Assembly (NCBI GenBank): GCA_942492855.1
Contig: OW818647.1
Span: 2,356,001 to 2,420,000, forward strand
Length of the DNA: 64,000 nucleotides
Reading direction: 5' to 3'
Origin: G963677485 sp942492855
GTDB lineage: Bacteria; Armatimonadota; HRBIN16
Positions 63,951-64,000 of the stretch are shown here, piece after piece (the stretch's first letter is position 1; every line of letters starts with the position of its first letter). The notes under the pieces were generated by a model. That model did not search any database. It was not told the DNA's origin and saw only the letters and a program-made list of their open reading frames with translations. Both the position numbers and the translations under genes were made by a program.

Positions 63951-64000
63951 ATGACTAGTATAACAATGACTAGTATACTGATCATTGTTATACTAGTCAT
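63951..64000. promoter_or_regulatory. 50-bp near-perfect palindrome at window edge, candidate double operator
   Basis: ATGACTAGTATAACAATGA at 63951-63969 and its exact complement at 63982-64000 enclose CTAGTATACTGA. The half-site ACTAGTATA occurs three times including the inverse. This kind of A+T-rich palindrome set in G+C-rich DNA suggests a repressor-bound promoter for a gene beyond the window. Confidence 0.65.

Overview
This 64 kb window is chromosomal DNA from a mid-to-high G+C bacterium, most likely an environmental, polysaccharide-degrading organism. I see no rRNA, tRNA, CRISPR array, phage module or full-length transposase. Armatimonadota, or a lineage of the Planctomycetota/Verrucomicrobiota/Lentisphaerota group, fits the gene mix best: many unusual glycoside hydrolases, a ceramidase-like hydrolase, a DUF3604/PHP-type protein, a DUF4185-like protein, a dockerin-like repeat, and intergenic regions full of short inverted-repeat elements. 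This is inference, because no marker gene settles the phylum. Several genes start with TTG or GTG behind a good Shine-Dalgarno sequence.

Layout. 1-9.0 kb: the 3' part of a LarA-like gene; an operon of phosphatase, coiled-coil, J-domain and HIRAN proteins; folP; a UROD-family methyltransferase (minus); a three-gene operon of ALG5-like glycosyltransferase, methyltransferase and metallophosphoesterase. 9.1-13.9 kb (minus): a GH38 mannosidase, a repeat array, and a secreted protein of unknown function. 14.0-18.6 kb: a two-component system with a Met/Gly-rich sensor loop, a small secreted DGTGNG-repeat protein, and an IPT/dockerin-like/SUMF protein. 18.8-28.4 kb (minus): PHP protein, GH172-like protein plus LamG, a large protein of an unrecognised family, a ceramidase-like hydrolase and a DegT aminotransferase. 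28.7-34.6 kb: an AAA ATPase/TOPRIM-like pair (possible defence), a repressor and membrane-protein pair with a palindromic operator inside its promoter, a catalase, and RadC. 34.7-51.1 kb: a plus-strand sugar-catabolism cluster with a WbsX/GH99-like protein, a GntR/LacI hybrid regulator, a DUF4185-like protein, GH20, a double GH20, GH78 rhamnosidase and a second copy of the unrecognised large family. 51.1-57.3 kb: VapBC, a beta-helix protein, and a PLD/helicase protein. 57.4-64 kb: a 1596-residue protein with two glycosidase-like modules, a TIM-barrel protein, a strong terminator, and a long palindrome at the window edge.

The most novel material is of two kinds. First, three copies (368-369 nt each) of a foldable element with terminal inverted repeats lie at 4973, 36264 and 41735, with no coding capacity; this looks like a MITE family. 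Several other intergenic inverted-repeat families accompany it. Second, there are protein-level novelties: a two-member unrecognised family that differs by a whole N-terminal domain, a head-to-tail GH20 fusion, a two-module 1596-residue glycosidase, and an FGE-like domain without the catalytic cysteines.

As a working unit, the enzymes at 9-11.6, 18.8-28.4, 34.7-51.1 and 57.4-63.6 kb look like a dispersed toolkit for a branched glycan containing hexosamine, rhamnose, mannose and possibly arabinofuranose. The substrate is inference from family names only.
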